From: Sulfurospirillaceae bacterium | Lineage (GTDB): Bacteria > Campylobacterota > Campylobacteria > Campylobacterales > Sulfurospirillaceae | Assembly: GCA_028693565.1 (NCBI GenBank) | Contig: JAQUVE010000007.1 | Location: forward strand, 1 to 44,574 | Reading direction: 5' to 3' | Length of the DNA stretch: 44,574 nt | In this document: positions 1-7,561 of the stretch, one piece after another | How the letters are laid out: each line of letters begins with the position of its first letter | Position numbering within the stretch: the stretch's first letter is position 1 | Notes under the pieces: model-generated | Database searches by the model: none | What the model saw: only the letters and a program-made list of their open reading frames with translations | What the model was told of the DNA's origin: nothing | Translations under genes and position numbers: made by a program

Positions 1-1624
1 TATCGATATTATAAGCCCACATGTAGTTGTTCACATGGGTTCCACTGTCTTCACCGATAAACAATGTGCGAGCACGCGAAGCGTAAAAGAGGTTGTCGGT
101 ATTAGCGATTTTATCAACGACACAGGTATTGCCTTGTGCATCTGCTGGCATGGCTTCACCGAGGAGTGCTGAGGGTACGTGCATGGATGTCGGTACAAAA
201 TCGCTGGCGATAAGCTCATTATTGCTATCTTTGATTTGAGAAGAAAGCGCTAGCTCGTACGTCCCACCACAGCTATTTTTAGCTACTTTGATATCATCGG
301 TACCAAAAGAGCTATCTTTGGTCATCCCTTTTTCGATGTATGACATCGCAATGTAGAGTTTTTTATCTTCTTTATTAAACGCTACACCTTCCATTTTATT
401 GAACTCGGTCGTTGCGCCAAGATAAGCGGAATAACGTCTGGTTTCTAAAAATGCCGCAACACGCTCCATACCCGGTTTGAGTTTAAGGTATTCAATCTCA
501 GTATGGCCCGCTTTAATAGCTTTAAATCCTTCGTATTTTTTAGCATCAAATTGTGCTGGAGCGTACGCTTCAAAGATGTCGCTAAAGGTGTATTTGTCTT
601 TCCACTCTGCTACTTCTTTGGACGTTGCATGTCCGAGTTTGATCCATGAAAGTGTGGCTTGTCCACCATCTCGTGCGCCATCTTCGTTGGTTTGATGCCA
701 TTTTGCGGCATACAGTGAACCACTGTCTAAGTTGCCTGAGGCATCACCTACGTACATGTAAAGACCGACATTTGCACCATCATCACCAAAGAAAGCGGTT
801 TTACCATCGCTCATGATTTTTGACATCTCCCATGTTCCTCGTCCCATGGCAAAGTGTTTAGTAACCGTGGTGTCACCTTTTTGACTTACCGCCACTTCAG
901 TGATGTGACCATAATCGTACGGATTGGCCTCTTTTTTGCCTTCAAAGTAAAGCTCATTCATCGCTTTTAACCCTTTTTGAGCGTTTTTATAGTGTTTACC
1001 ACTCGCGGCTGTAAAAAAGAGATCATAATCTTCTTCGGTTCCAAGATGTGTGTTCCATGGTGTTTGTGAGCCAGCACATGGAATCCAAATACCTCCCACA
1101 CTTGAAAAATCAATCGGGCGTTGATCGACCGCTTTGAGTTTTCCCGTTTTGGCATCTTGTTTAATCGATGTAAGCGTCATACTCATAGGTGCTCGTTCAT
1201 GCCAAATATCAGTTTTTTCAGCCGATGAGCCATCGCTTAAAATCCAGTCATATTCATAATGTGTTACCAAAAACAAAGCGCCATTAACATTTAAAAGAGA
1301 GTTGCTATCGGGTGTTTCAGCGATAAGTGGTTTACCAAAAGGGTCCATAATGGGCTTCATGGAAGCCGTATAGAGCTGGCCTGCTGGATTTTTATTGGTG
1401 CCTACTTTATCTTTAACGCCAAAAAGAGTTTGATAAGAGAGGTTCCGCTCAATTTTTCCACCATTTTCAGTATGAATAATAACTTTAGCTTCAGAGTAGG
1501 CTTTTGCCATTTGCTCAGGCGTACTAGGAGCGTTCATCCCCACAAATTCAACGGAACTTCCCGCACAAAGACTTGAAGCCACCAATGATAACGACACACA
1601 TATGGTTTTTACTAAACGATTCAC
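1..1624 (-). CDS. phoX: PhoX-family (DUF839) alkaline phosphatase-like protein, C-terminus cut by window edge
   Basis: An open frame of 541 codons runs from a GTG at 1624 through the left edge without a stop, so the C-terminal end is missing. The start is supported by GGGAGG seven bases upstream and by a signal peptide directly after it (MNRLVKTICVSLSLVASSLC). The mature part resembles PhoX/DUF839 beta-propeller proteins, which bind calcium and iron and release phosphate from phosphoesters in the periplasm. Supporting stretches are DYDLFFTAASGKHYKNA, FFGDDGANVGLYMYVGD, KMEGVAFNKEDKKLYIAMSY and FIGEDSGTHVNNYMWAY. Many PhoX proteins use the Tat pathway, but this leader has no twin arginine and looks Sec-type. 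A Pho-box-like repeat lies 48 bases upstream. Family assignment is good; substrate is inferred. Confidence 0.8.
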   Translation of the reverse strand, partial: MNRLVKTICVSLSLVASSLCAGSSVEFVGMNAPSTPEQMAKAYSEAKVIIHTENGGKIERNLSYQTLFGVKDKVGTNKNPAGQLYTASMKPIMDPFGKPLIAETPDSNSLLNVNGALFLVTHYEYDWILSDGSSAEKTDIWHERAPMSMTLTSIKQDAKTGKLKAVDQRPIDFSSVGGIWIPCAGSQTPWNTHLGTEEDYDLFFTAASGKHYKNAQKGLKAMNELYFEGKKEANPYDYGHITEVAVSQKGDTTVTKHFAMGRGTWEMSKIMSDGKTAFFGDDGANVGLYMYVGDASGNLDSGSLYAAKWHQTNEDGARDGGQATLSWIKLGHATSKEVAEWKDKYTFSDIFEAYAPAQFDAKKYEGFKAIKAGHTEIEYLKLKPGMERVAAFLETRRYSAYLGATTEFNKMEGVAFNKEDKKLYIAMSYIEKGMTKDSSFGTDDIKVAKNSCGGTYELALSSQIKDSNNELIASDFVPTSMHVPSALLGEAMPADAQGNTCVVDKIANTDNLFYASRARTLFIGEDSGTHVNNYMWAYNID

Positions 1625-1671
1625 AATTATCCTCCCTAAAAGTTTTGATAAGATAATCGTAGAGAATAAGA

Positions 1672-1687
1672 GTTACAAATGTGTTAC
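1672..1687. promoter_or_regulatory. Candidate Pho box (direct repeat GTTAC-N6-GTTAC)
   Basis: GTTAC AAATGT GTTAC has two identical 5-base halves at an 11-base period. That is the geometry of PhoB-type boxes and close to the published Campylobacter jejuni PhosR box (GTTTC-N6-GTTTC), differing at the fourth base of each half. It lies upstream of the phoX-like gene, but the GTTAC orientation is on the plus strand while the gene is on the minus strand. Inference only. Confidence 0.4.
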
Positions 1688-1726
1688 ATATATAAAATTG
1701 TACCCGACAAGGAGCTTAGAATCGCT

Positions 1727-2620
1727 TTAGGGGACAAATGCTTCTGTGAGGGTTTTCAGATGATATTTTTGAAGTAAATAAGGAAATTTTTTTTCTAACA
1801 AGACAATACCTTGATGTTCATTTTTATTGCCATGAACTAAGATAATGCTTCCCTTTTTAATGGGTTCGTTTTTGGCAACCCATGCTTGGGAGCTGATGGG
1901 AATTAAAAAGTATTGCTCTCTCAATGCTCTCATTAACGATTGATCTGCGATAAGACCTGGAAATCGAAAAAACACTGAAGGAATCTCCCCTTTTTCGATG
2001 AGGGTTCGCTCCAAACCTAAAATCTCTTCGTTCAGGTTCGTACCAACATGGCGCATAAAGTTTTGAGAATTGGGGAGGCGAGGATCATAGAAATGAGTAT
2101 GGGTATGGTTTATCCATGTGATATTCAATAAAGGGTTGTGAGAAAGCTCGTTGAACTCTTTTTCATGTGTTTTTATCCAAACAGAAGTTATGGCTATACC
2201 AATAGGTATTTTTCCTATGCGATTTGTAAGCTGGGTTAAAAATTCTTTTTCATAACCATGTTTAGAAGAAGGGCACATATCCATAGTTAAGAAAATATTG
2301 TTAGTTGAGTGTTGTGTTGCTTCCCGTATCCCCCCAAAATCTGTCAACTGCGTGGATTGATAAAGCAGTTTTCCAAAAAGGCTTGTTTTAGCGTTATTGT
2401 CTAAAGGCCTCAGTGATTGAGCATCCAGTTGTGCGATTGTGGTTTGTAGTGTCTGAGGATTAAGGATAAGATAATATCGTTGAGCGTGGTGTGTAAATTG
2501 GCGCAATGTAAGTAATAAAGTTCCTTCATTGTCATGATATTGTTTGAGGAAAACCGTATAGTTTTCTACTCCAAAGAGAGACAATGAAAGCAAAAATAGT
2601 GCAAAAAATGATTTACGCAT
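1727..2620 (-). CDS. Secreted polysaccharide deacetylase-like protein
   Basis: 297 residues with a Sec-type signal peptide (MRKSFFALFLLSLSLFGVEN). The second half has the order of NodB-type carbohydrate esterase motifs: LTMDMCPS in place of TFDDGP near residue 111, a His-rich WINHTHTHFYDP near residue 170 corresponding to the H-x3-H metal site, FFRFPG near residue 217 corresponding to the RxPxG motif, and GSIILVHGN near the C-terminus. Such enzymes remove N- or O-acetyl groups from polysaccharides or peptidoglycan using a divalent metal. The first motif keeps only one aspartate (MDM instead of DD), so the activity may be altered. The N-terminal 100 residues are not recognised. The gene precedes the phoX-like gene on the same strand with a 102-base gap, so they may have separate promoters. 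Confidence 0.65.
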   Translation of the reverse strand: MRKSFFALFLLSLSLFGVENYTVFLKQYHDNEGTLLLTLRQFTHHAQRYYLILNPQTLQTTIAQLDAQSLRPLDNNAKTSLFGKLLYQSTQLTDFGGIREATQHSTNNIFLTMDMCPSSKHGYEKEFLTQLTNRIGKIPIGIAITSVWIKTHEKEFNELSHNPLLNITWINHTHTHFYDPRLPNSQNFMRHVGTNLNEEILGLERTLIEKGEIPSVFFRFPGLIADQSLMRALREQYFLIPISSQAWVAKNEPIKKGSIILVHGNKNEHQGIVLLEKKFPYLLQKYHLKTLTEAFVP

Positions 2621-2673
2621 CAGAACTCTTTATAGTGGTTAATAATTTTAGCTTTTTTTTGTAAAAATATGAC

Positions 2674-2679
2674 TATAAT
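2674..2679 (+). promoter_or_regulatory. Candidate -10 box (TATAAT) in the divergent region 2621-2820
   Basis: TATAAT preceded by T-rich DNA, as is usual for epsilon-proteobacterial vegetative promoters. It points towards the 84-aa gene at 2821 and would start a transcript near 2686, with about 135 bases of leader containing the hairpin at 2779-2805. Confidence 0.4.
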
Positions 2680-2778
2680 TTTAAAAATCGTTGTAAGGAG
2701 TTTTGTACAGAAATTTAGCTCAGTATTTTAGCAAAGGTTGTTATTTGGCTGTGTTTGGAAGATGTTCAAACGTCTTGT

Positions 2779-2805
2779 ACCTGTATTGTACAGGTTTTTA
2801 TTTTT
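2779..2805 (+). terminator. Intrinsic terminator-like hairpin in a leader or small RNA
   Basis: ACCTGTA (2779-2785), loop TTG, TACAGGT (2789-2795), followed by a run of ten T broken by one A. It ends only about 15 bases before the ATG at 2821. With the TATAAT at 2674 it would delimit a transcript of roughly 120 nt, or act as an attenuator for the following gene. Confidence 0.45.
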
Positions 2806-2820
2806 GATGAGAAATAGATT

Positions 2821-3075
2821 ATGACGATAAACGAAGCAGTAGTTGAGATGCGTTACAGTGGAATTCCAGAAGAAGATATTGAGGATATTATAGAAATTTG
2901 TAAAAAAAAGGGCGTAAGTCCTCAAAATATTGATATAGAACTTGAAGCAAGAGGCTTTGACAAAGTATTTGTTTATGAATACGATGAGTATGAAAGTTGG
3001 TACGAAGGCGGGAGCAGTGCCCAGTCTGCACATAAAGCTCCTAGTAAAGAGACTTTAGAAAAGGGAAAAAAATAG
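2821..3075 (+). CDS. Small acidic hypothetical protein (84 aa)
   Basis: 84 residues, strongly acidic in the first two thirds (PEEDIEDIIEICKKKG, YEYDEYESWYEG) with a Lys-rich tail. The region of residues 1-50 reads as a small helical domain; I do not recognise a family. The upstream Shine-Dalgarno is weak (GAGAAATAGATT), but an in-frame stop just before the ATG leaves this as the first start. The stop codon directly abuts the ATG of the SnoaL-like gene (TAG followed by ATG), so the two are almost certainly co-transcribed and translationally coupled. The AAAGGGAAAAAA at its 3' end serves as ribosome-binding site for the next gene. Confidence 0.7.
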   Translation: MTINEAVVEMRYSGIPEEDIEDIIEICKKKGVSPQNIDIELEARGFDKVFVYEYDEYESWYEGGSSAQSAHKAPSKETLEKGKK

Positions 3076-3489
3076 ATGTCAAGGAATCCAAGGCAAATTA
3101 TCGAAGAGTATTATGATGTTCTATGGAACGAGAAAAAATTAGACCAAGCTAACCGTTTTTTACACTCTGCGATTAGTTTTCGAGGTTCTTTGGGAATGCG
3201 CGTTGAAGGAATTAATGGTTTTAATGATTATGCAAAAATGCTTTTTAGTGCTTTCCCAAACCTTTACCATGTCATTGAAGATGTTGTGGTTGAAGGTGAC
3301 AAAGCAGCCGTAAGGGTTGTTTATACAGGGACACACAGTGGTCGTTTGTTTGGATTTGAGCCTACGGGTAATCGTATCCGTTACTCAGGAGCTTCATTTT
3401 TTAAATTTGAAAATGACAAAATTGTTGATGCGTGGGTATTGGGTGATCTTAATGCCCTTTATGGACAATTAAACGTTACGGACAATTAA
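3076..3489 (+). CDS. SnoaL-like (ester cyclase / NTF2-fold) protein
   Basis: 137 residues matching the SnoaL-like part of the NTF2-fold superfamily. There is an N-terminal helix (RQIIEEYYDVLWNEKKLDQANRFLHSAISFRG), then GINGFNDYAKMLFSAFPNLYHVIEDVVVEGDKAAVRVVYTGTHSGRLFGFEPTGNRI, and a final strand FKFENDKIVDAWVLGD. The pattern FPxLxxxIEDxxxEGDKVxxRxxxxGTHxGxxxGxxPTG is typical of this group of small alpha+beta barrel proteins, many of unknown substrate in bacteria. It follows the 84-aa gene without a gap. The last four bases overlap the 3' end of the convergent EamA gene. Confidence 0.8.
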   Translation: MSRNPRQIIEEYYDVLWNEKKLDQANRFLHSAISFRGSLGMRVEGINGFNDYAKMLFSAFPNLYHVIEDVVVEGDKAAVRVVYTGTHSGRLFGFEPTGNRIRYSGASFFKFENDKIVDAWVLGDLNALYGQLNVTDN

Positions 3490-4355
3490 ATTATAGACTT
3501 TGTGTAGCCTCGATGCGCTTGTACGGCATTAACCACTAGCGTGATAATAATAATAGCACCCCCAAAAAGGGTGCTTGAAGCAGGTACTTCATGAAGAAAC
3601 ATCCAAACCCAAATAGGGGCTAATACTGTTTCAATAAGCGTTAAGAGTGTAATATCAACCGATGCCAATACTTTGGTGCCAATACCTATAAGTATACGTG
3701 AAATAGGGGTTAAAATACCGCCCATAAAGAAAATAACCCCAAAAGAGTGTGCATCAGGAATCGCAATTGTTGCAGTGAAAAATGCCAAGGCAGATGCAAC
3801 TAGCCCACCACCACCAATACATGCCAAACGGCTTGCCTCTTTGTAATTTTCAAGCACAGAAAACAGAGCAGAAAAAGAGAGAACACACAACAGCGCATAC
3901 ACATTTCCCTCCCATCGACCAGCACTTAAACCATCGCTTAAAATGATAAAAAGCCCAATAAAGACAAAAAAGCTAGCTACAAAAATACGGCGAGGTGTTT
4001 TGCGTTTAAAAAGAATATACGCAATCAAAGCACTTACTAACGGAGCTGAGCTTAGAATAAAAACAGCACTCGCTACACTGGTGTTTTTAATGGCAAGCAC
4101 AAAGAAGAGGTTGCTAGATCCCATGAAGATTGCACTTAATAAAATAGGTTTGAAGTTACGGGTATAGACTTTTTTAATGCGACTTTTTTCAATCCAAAGC
4201 AGTGCTAAGAAAGTAGCGCTAAACATAAAAAGACCAAAATAAAAGGTGACTGTTTGCGCTGAGACATTAGCTAATCGAATCAGCCATGATTCAAAGCTCA
4301 TTAAGAAAACACCAAAAACGGTAAAAAGCAAAGCTTTTAGGTAGGATGTGTGCAA
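3486..4355 (-). CDS. EamA/DMT-family permease (drug/metabolite transporter)
   Basis: 289 very hydrophobic residues with about ten predicted membrane helices arranged as two EamA repeats. The first repeat ends near NTSVASAVFILSSAPLVSALIAYILFKRK, and the second contains LLTLIETVLAPIWVWMFLHEVPASSTLFGGAIIIITLVV. Both stretches are the usual last helices of an EamA repeat with the conserved P and the E/F pair. Members export metabolites or amino acids across the inner membrane; the substrate cannot be read from sequence. The gene lies three bases downstream of the VF530-like gene on the same strand, so they form a two-gene unit, and it converges with the SnoaL-like gene with a four-base overlap. 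Confidence 0.85.
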   Translation of the reverse strand: MHTSYLKALLFTVFGVFLMSFESWLIRLANVSAQTVTFYFGLFMFSATFLALLWIEKSRIKKVYTRNFKPILLSAIFMGSSNLFFVLAIKNTSVASAVFILSSAPLVSALIAYILFKRKTPRRIFVASFFVFIGLFIILSDGLSAGRWEGNVYALLCVLSFSALFSVLENYKEASRLACIGGGGLVASALAFFTATIAIPDAHSFGVIFFMGGILTPISRILIGIGTKVLASVDITLLTLIETVLAPIWVWMFLHEVPASSTLFGGAIIIITLVVNAVQAHRGYTKSII

Positions 4356-4358
4356 GGT

Positions 4359-4586
4359 TTAACGATTTGTTTTTTGGGTAGATATATAAAGTTTTTCGAG
4401 CTTTTCTCTCGCCCATGGGGTACTTCTGAAAAACTTTAGACAAGAGTTCATACTAGGATTACTGTGGAAGCAATTGACTCTGAGTCGTTCGTCCAAGCCT
4501 TCCCAACCATAAATTTGGTACAAATTATCTAAAATCATTGCTAATGTAATCCCATGGAGTGGATTTTTTGGATTTTCGCTACTCAA
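4359..4586 (-). CDS. VF530/DUF2132 family small protein
   Basis: 75 residues containing the characteristic VF530-type pattern: NPLHGITLAMILDNLYQIYGWEGLD, then RVNCFHSNPSMNSCLKFFRSTPWAREKLE. The family takes its name from a Vibrio fischeri protein whose fold was solved and proposed to bind DNA; the biological role is unknown. Length is typical for the family. It is the first gene of a two-gene unit with the EamA transporter and is divergent from modD. Confidence 0.85.
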   Translation of the reverse strand: MSSENPKNPLHGITLAMILDNLYQIYGWEGLDERLRVNCFHSNPSMNSCLKFFRSTPWAREKLEKLYISTQKTNR

Positions 4587-4653
4587 TGATATACCTTCAT
4601 TTTTTGCAAATTATAGCAAGAGTTTTTTAAAAAAAGAGAAAATAGCATCTTCA

Positions 4654-4683
4654 TTGACTTATAATAGAAGGTCGATGTATAAT
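4654..4683 (+). promoter_or_regulatory. Sigma-70-type promoter of modD
   Basis: TTGACT at 4654-4659 and TATAAT at 4678-4683 are separated by 18 bases, in the divergent region between the VF530-like gene and modD. The transcript would start near 4690 with a leader of about 25 bases. Confidence 0.65.
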
Positions 4684-4713
4684 TTTTGCTTTAGAGATTA
4701 AAAAGGTGGCGTA

Positions 4714-5547
4714 ATGATTCAATTTTTAGACAGTGAACTATTAGCGATGGTATATGATGACGTAGGGTTATATGATTTAACAGCAGAATATCTTGAAGTC
4801 GACACTACCGCTTTAGGCGAAGTGACTTTTTTTACACGTGAGGAGACGGTCTGTGCGGGCATTAACGTGGCCAAGCGAATGTGCGAACTCTTTAGTGGTG
4901 TAACGGTGTTTGAACAAAGAGATGGTTCTCATGTCAAAGCAAATGATCCGTTATTAATTGTACGTGGAAATGGCGTGGAGCTTATGAAAATGCACAAAGT
5001 GGCTCAAAATGTTTTAGAATACAGTTGTGGTATTGCCAAACGAACGCATAAAATGGTAAGTTTTGCGAAAGAAGTATTTCCAGATATTGAGATAGCAACG
5101 ACACGAAAGCATATTGTGGGGGCTAAAAAACTCTCTATCAATGCAGCGATTGCAGGAGGTGGGATTCCGCATCGACTAGGGTTGTATGATTCAATTTTGA
5201 TTTTTCCTTATTATTTCGTGTTTAAAGAAGATCGCACATGGCAAACCAAAAAATACCGTGAGAAAAAGATAGGATTTGAAGCTAAAAGCATTGAAGAAGC
5301 GCTAAAGTATGTTAAAGATGTTGACATGATTCAATTGGATAAAGAGGAGCCAACGGTACTGAAAAAAAGTATTGAAAGCTTGCGTGCTCTCAATCCTCGC
5401 ATTATCATAGCGCTTGCTGGAGGAATTAATGAGCACAATGTACGTGAATACGCAGCATGTTTTCCAGACATCATCGTCAGCAGTGCGCCGTATTTTGCAA
5501 AACCAGTAGATATTGGTGCAAAACTCGTGAAAATAGAGCACATGTAA
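4714..5547 (+). CDS. modD: ModD protein (NadC-like phosphoribosyltransferase family)
   Basis: 277 residues of the quinolinate/nicotinate phosphoribosyltransferase fold. The signature TTRKHIVGAKKLSINAAIAGGGIPHRLGLYDSILIF (around residues 129-164, split here for reading) matches ModD rather than NadC, because NadC has TRKTTPGLR and CGGGxxHRxGLxD. The C-terminal barrel end ALAGGINEHNVREYAACFPDIIVSSAPYFAKPVDIGAKL is also conserved. ModD is usually found in molybdate-transport operons, but its reaction has not been established; it is assumed to transfer or cleave a phosphoribosyl group. Here no modABC gene is adjacent, so this is an orphan copy. AAGGTGG precedes the ATG. It may relate to the Mo enzyme at 39591, but that link is only inference. 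Confidence 0.8.
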   Translation: MIQFLDSELLAMVYDDVGLYDLTAEYLEVDTTALGEVTFFTREETVCAGINVAKRMCELFSGVTVFEQRDGSHVKANDPLLIVRGNGVELMKMHKVAQNVLEYSCGIAKRTHKMVSFAKEVFPDIEIATTRKHIVGAKKLSINAAIAGGGIPHRLGLYDSILIFPYYFVFKEDRTWQTKKYREKKIGFEAKSIEEALKYVKDVDMIQLDKEEPTVLKKSIESLRALNPRIIIALAGGINEHNVREYAACFPDIIVSSAPYFAKPVDIGAKLVKIEHM

Positions 5548-5566
5548 GGAAAAATTCCTTACATGT
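5540..5566. terminator. Perfect 12-bp inverted repeat between convergent genes
   Basis: ACATGTAAGGAA (5540-5551), loop AAA, TTCCTTACATGT (5555-5566). It covers the modD stop codon and lies six bases from the stop of the convergent SDR gene. The position suggests a shared bidirectional terminator, although neither side has a strong T run. Confidence 0.6.
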
Positions 5567-5572
5567 CAGTAT

Positions 5573-6325
5573 CTAGCTTCGTTCGACGAATAATCCACCG
5601 CAGCTTTGTTTCGTTGGCATGATCTCAATGCGATTCACATTAACATGTTCAGGTAATTGTGAAAGTGTAAAAATAGTATTGGCGATATCTTCTTTGTCTA
5701 ATGCTTTAGTCCCTTTGTAGACTTGATCAGCTCTCTCTTTATCCCCTTTAAAACGTACATCTGAGAATTCTGTTTGTGAAAATCCTGGTTCAATATTAGT
5801 AACGCGAACATTGGTTCCTCGAAGGTCGGTTCGAAGGTTGAGTGAAAATTGTTTGACAAAAGCTTTAGTTGCCCCGTAAACATTGCCGCCCTCATAAGGC
5901 CAATTGCCTGCAATACTTCCTAAATTAAAGATATAACCGCTTTTACGTTCGACCATTAAAGGTAAAACAGCTCTTGTAACATATAAAAGACCTTTAATAT
6001 TCGTGTCGACCATTTTTTCCCAATCATCCAAATCAGCTTCAGGAGCACGTCCAAGACCAAGGGCAAGGCCTGCATTATTGACTAAAATATCAATTGCTTT
6101 ATAGTCATGGGGTAGATTGGCTATGGCTGAGAAGACTTCATCTTTTTGAGTTACATCGAAACACAGCGGTAAAATATCACACGTAGGTAAGCTTTGTTTA
6201 AACGCATCTAATCTCTCTTTTCGACGACCTGTGATGATGACCTTATAACCCGCTTGGGCAAAAACTCGTGCAGTTGCCTCGCCAAACCCTGAAGTTGCTC
6301 CCGTAATAAGTATAGTTTTTGACAT
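5573..6325 (-). CDS. Short-chain dehydrogenase/reductase, YdfG-like
   Basis: 250 residues, a classical SDR. The cofactor motif is TGATSGFG near residue 8, followed by TGRR, whose arginines favour NADP(H). NNAG lies near residue 87. The catalytic Ser is in FNLGSIAGNWPY (about residue 140) and the Tyr-x3-Lys in VYGATKAF (about 154-158). Residues 174-190 (TNVRVTNIEPGFSQTEFS) and the C-terminal EHVNVNRIEIMPTKQSCGG match the YdfG group, which oxidises L-allo-threonine, serine and 3-hydroxy acids or reduces malonic semialdehyde. The C-terminal extension differs from YdfG, so the substrate is uncertain. It is monocistronic and divergent from the RHH regulator gene. Confidence 0.85.
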   Translation of the reverse strand: MSKTILITGATSGFGEATARVFAQAGYKVIITGRRKERLDAFKQSLPTCDILPLCFDVTQKDEVFSAIANLPHDYKAIDILVNNAGLALGLGRAPEADLDDWEKMVDTNIKGLLYVTRAVLPLMVERKSGYIFNLGSIAGNWPYEGGNVYGATKAFVKQFSLNLRTDLRGTNVRVTNIEPGFSQTEFSDVRFKGDKERADQVYKGTKALDKEDIANTIFTLSQLPEHVNVNRIEIMPTKQSCGGLFVERS

Positions 6326-6562
6326 GATTTTCCTTTAATAAAGTTCTTTTTTGTAAGTATACTATTTTTTTTACTGCAATAAATGATACTTTTTGTAACT
6401 CTTTACATATGTTAATAAAATGTCACTTTTTATTAAAAAAGCCTTAAAATAGGTACTTTTATAGCACTATTTCATTCAAATCATACAAGATGGCTAAAAA
6501 TTCATCATATCTATTGATACATAATCACCAAAATTATATTATGATTTTCTTGTTGATAAAAA

Positions 6563-6583
6563 AGTATTACTTTTAGTAGTACT
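6563..6583 (+). promoter_or_regulatory. Tandem operator of the RHH regulator (two AGTANTACT units)
   Basis: AGTATTACT (6563-6571), spacer TTT, AGTAGTACT (6575-6583). Each unit is itself a palindrome and they repeat at 12 bases. The last T is the first base of a probable -10 box, TAAAAT (6583-6588), and the RHH gene starts at 6607. The same arrangement occurs at 12198-12218 before putA. Tandem short palindromes are how RHH proteins typically bind DNA. The rest of 6326-6606 holds AT-rich DNA and the SDR promoter region. Confidence 0.7.
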
Positions 6584-6606
6584 AAAATTATATTAATGAG
6601 GTAAAC

Positions 6607-6831
6607 GTGGCAAAGCATAAGTTTGGTCGTGAAATCATTCAAAGTGTTATTGAAAAAAATCAGACCAAAAAACGTGAAATTGCACAATTAACGATTAAAA
6701 TAGACAGTAATCTTGATGAAGCTCTTGGGAAACTTTCCAATGCATTAAATATCTCTAAAAACAGGTTGATTGAAGATATTTTATTTGAAAGTGGTATTAT
6801 GCAAGAGGTGGAGGAGAATTATTATGAGTAA
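6607..6831 (+). CDS. Ribbon-helix-helix DNA-binding regulator
   Basis: 74 residues. The C-terminal half has the ribbon-helix-helix pattern: a beta strand QLTIKID (about residues 27-33), helix A SNLDEALGKLSNAL, a turn NIS, and helix B KNRLIEDILFESGIM. RHH proteins bind as dimers of dimers to tandem palindromes. A basic N-terminal tail (KHKFGREIIQSVIEKNQTKKRE) precedes the fold. The start is GTG at 6607 with AGGT upstream. It overlaps the next gene by eight bases (ATGAGTAA). The operator at 6563-6583 covers its promoter, implying autoregulation, and the same operator precedes putA. PutA proteins in many Proteobacteria carry an N-terminal RHH domain; here that domain is absent from PutA, so this stand-alone protein may take over the role. 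That is inference. Confidence 0.75.
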   Translation: MAKHKFGREIIQSVIEKNQTKKREIAQLTIKIDSNLDEALGKLSNALNISKNRLIEDILFESGIMQEVEENYYE

Positions 6832-7492
6832 TTTCCCACACCAAAAAGATGTCATTGAGGCGCTTTTACAAGGCATCCAAAATGCGGAGCAAAATTTTCT
6901 TTTTTGGACAAACAATCGTCTTTCTCTCTCAAGTGGTCCACATAAAATCATCGGTATCCATGTAGCGCAAGCTCTTAGTGCTATGGAAAATGCACCAGAA
7001 ATTTTTATTGATGCTACCGTAGCGGATATTTTACGTTGTTCTTTACCTGATCGAAAAGCCTTTAAAACATTTATGGAAAAAAATGCTCTTGCCCAAGGTA
7101 CTTTTAGCATTACGCTTGACGAGCGTTTTGTACACCAAAACAATAATGATTCCATTTCACGTGTCATTGCAACGATTAAAAACGGTGTGCGCAATAGTAA
7201 ACCTGAATATACCAGCGAGATTGAACGGTTGTGTAAAATGCTCCATCGTAAAAAGAGGGAAGATTCAACACTTGATTATGGTGTATTTGCTTTTTATGCT
7301 GATTTGTCATCATTAGCACGTAAAAAATTGGATAAGCGATTGCCTGAGATTATCGCAAGTTTTGATAATGTTGTTGCAGGGTTTAATTCGCTCTCTTCGC
7401 ATTTTGTATCTACACCAATTCATAAAGTTGTTGATGTGGGTGAGTGGATGGCAGGGTGTTATATTATTGAACCAAAAGAAGAAATCCAATGA
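6824..7492 (+). CDS. Unknown 222-aa soluble protein coupled to the RHH regulator
   Basis: 222 residues from ATG 6824, chosen because GGTGGAGGAG sits eight bases upstream; a longer frame reading back to 6770 lies inside the RHH gene and has no such site. No signal peptide or membrane segment is visible. It is mixed alpha/beta by eye, with blocks such as EIFIDATVADILRCSLPDRKAFKTF, a charged middle (KMLHRKKRED) and a C-terminal IHKVVDVGEWMAGCYIIEP. I do not recognise the family. It overlaps the regulator gene by eight bases and precedes the binding-protein gene by 69 bases, so it probably belongs to the same operon. A partner or ligand sensor for the regulator would fit the context, but no residue shows it. 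Confidence 0.7.
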   Translation: MSNFPHQKDVIEALLQGIQNAEQNFLFWTNNRLSLSSGPHKIIGIHVAQALSAMENAPEIFIDATVADILRCSLPDRKAFKTFMEKNALAQGTFSITLDERFVHQNNNDSISRVIATIKNGVRNSKPEYTSEIERLCKMLHRKKREDSTLDYGVFAFYADLSSLARKKLDKRLPEIIASFDNVVAGFNSLSSHFVSTPIHKVVDVGEWMAGCYIIEPKEEIQ

Positions 7493-7561
7493 GAGAAGCT
7501 TTGTACGCAAGGCTTTTGTTATTGAGTTTTATAAGAGCTTAAAAAATCTTAAGGAGAATGA

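Noticed and set aside
2738..2824. Small frame TTG/ATG to TGA (MFKRLVPVLYRFLFLMRNRL) ahead of the 84-aa gene
   Set aside because: It has no usable ribosome-binding site, runs through the hairpin at 2779-2805, and ends within the next start codon. A structured leader explains the region better.
6607..7492. Reading the RHH gene and its overlapping neighbour as a toxin-antitoxin pair
   Set aside because: The second gene is long and matches no toxin I know, and the same operator at putA points to metabolic control. Not fully excluded.
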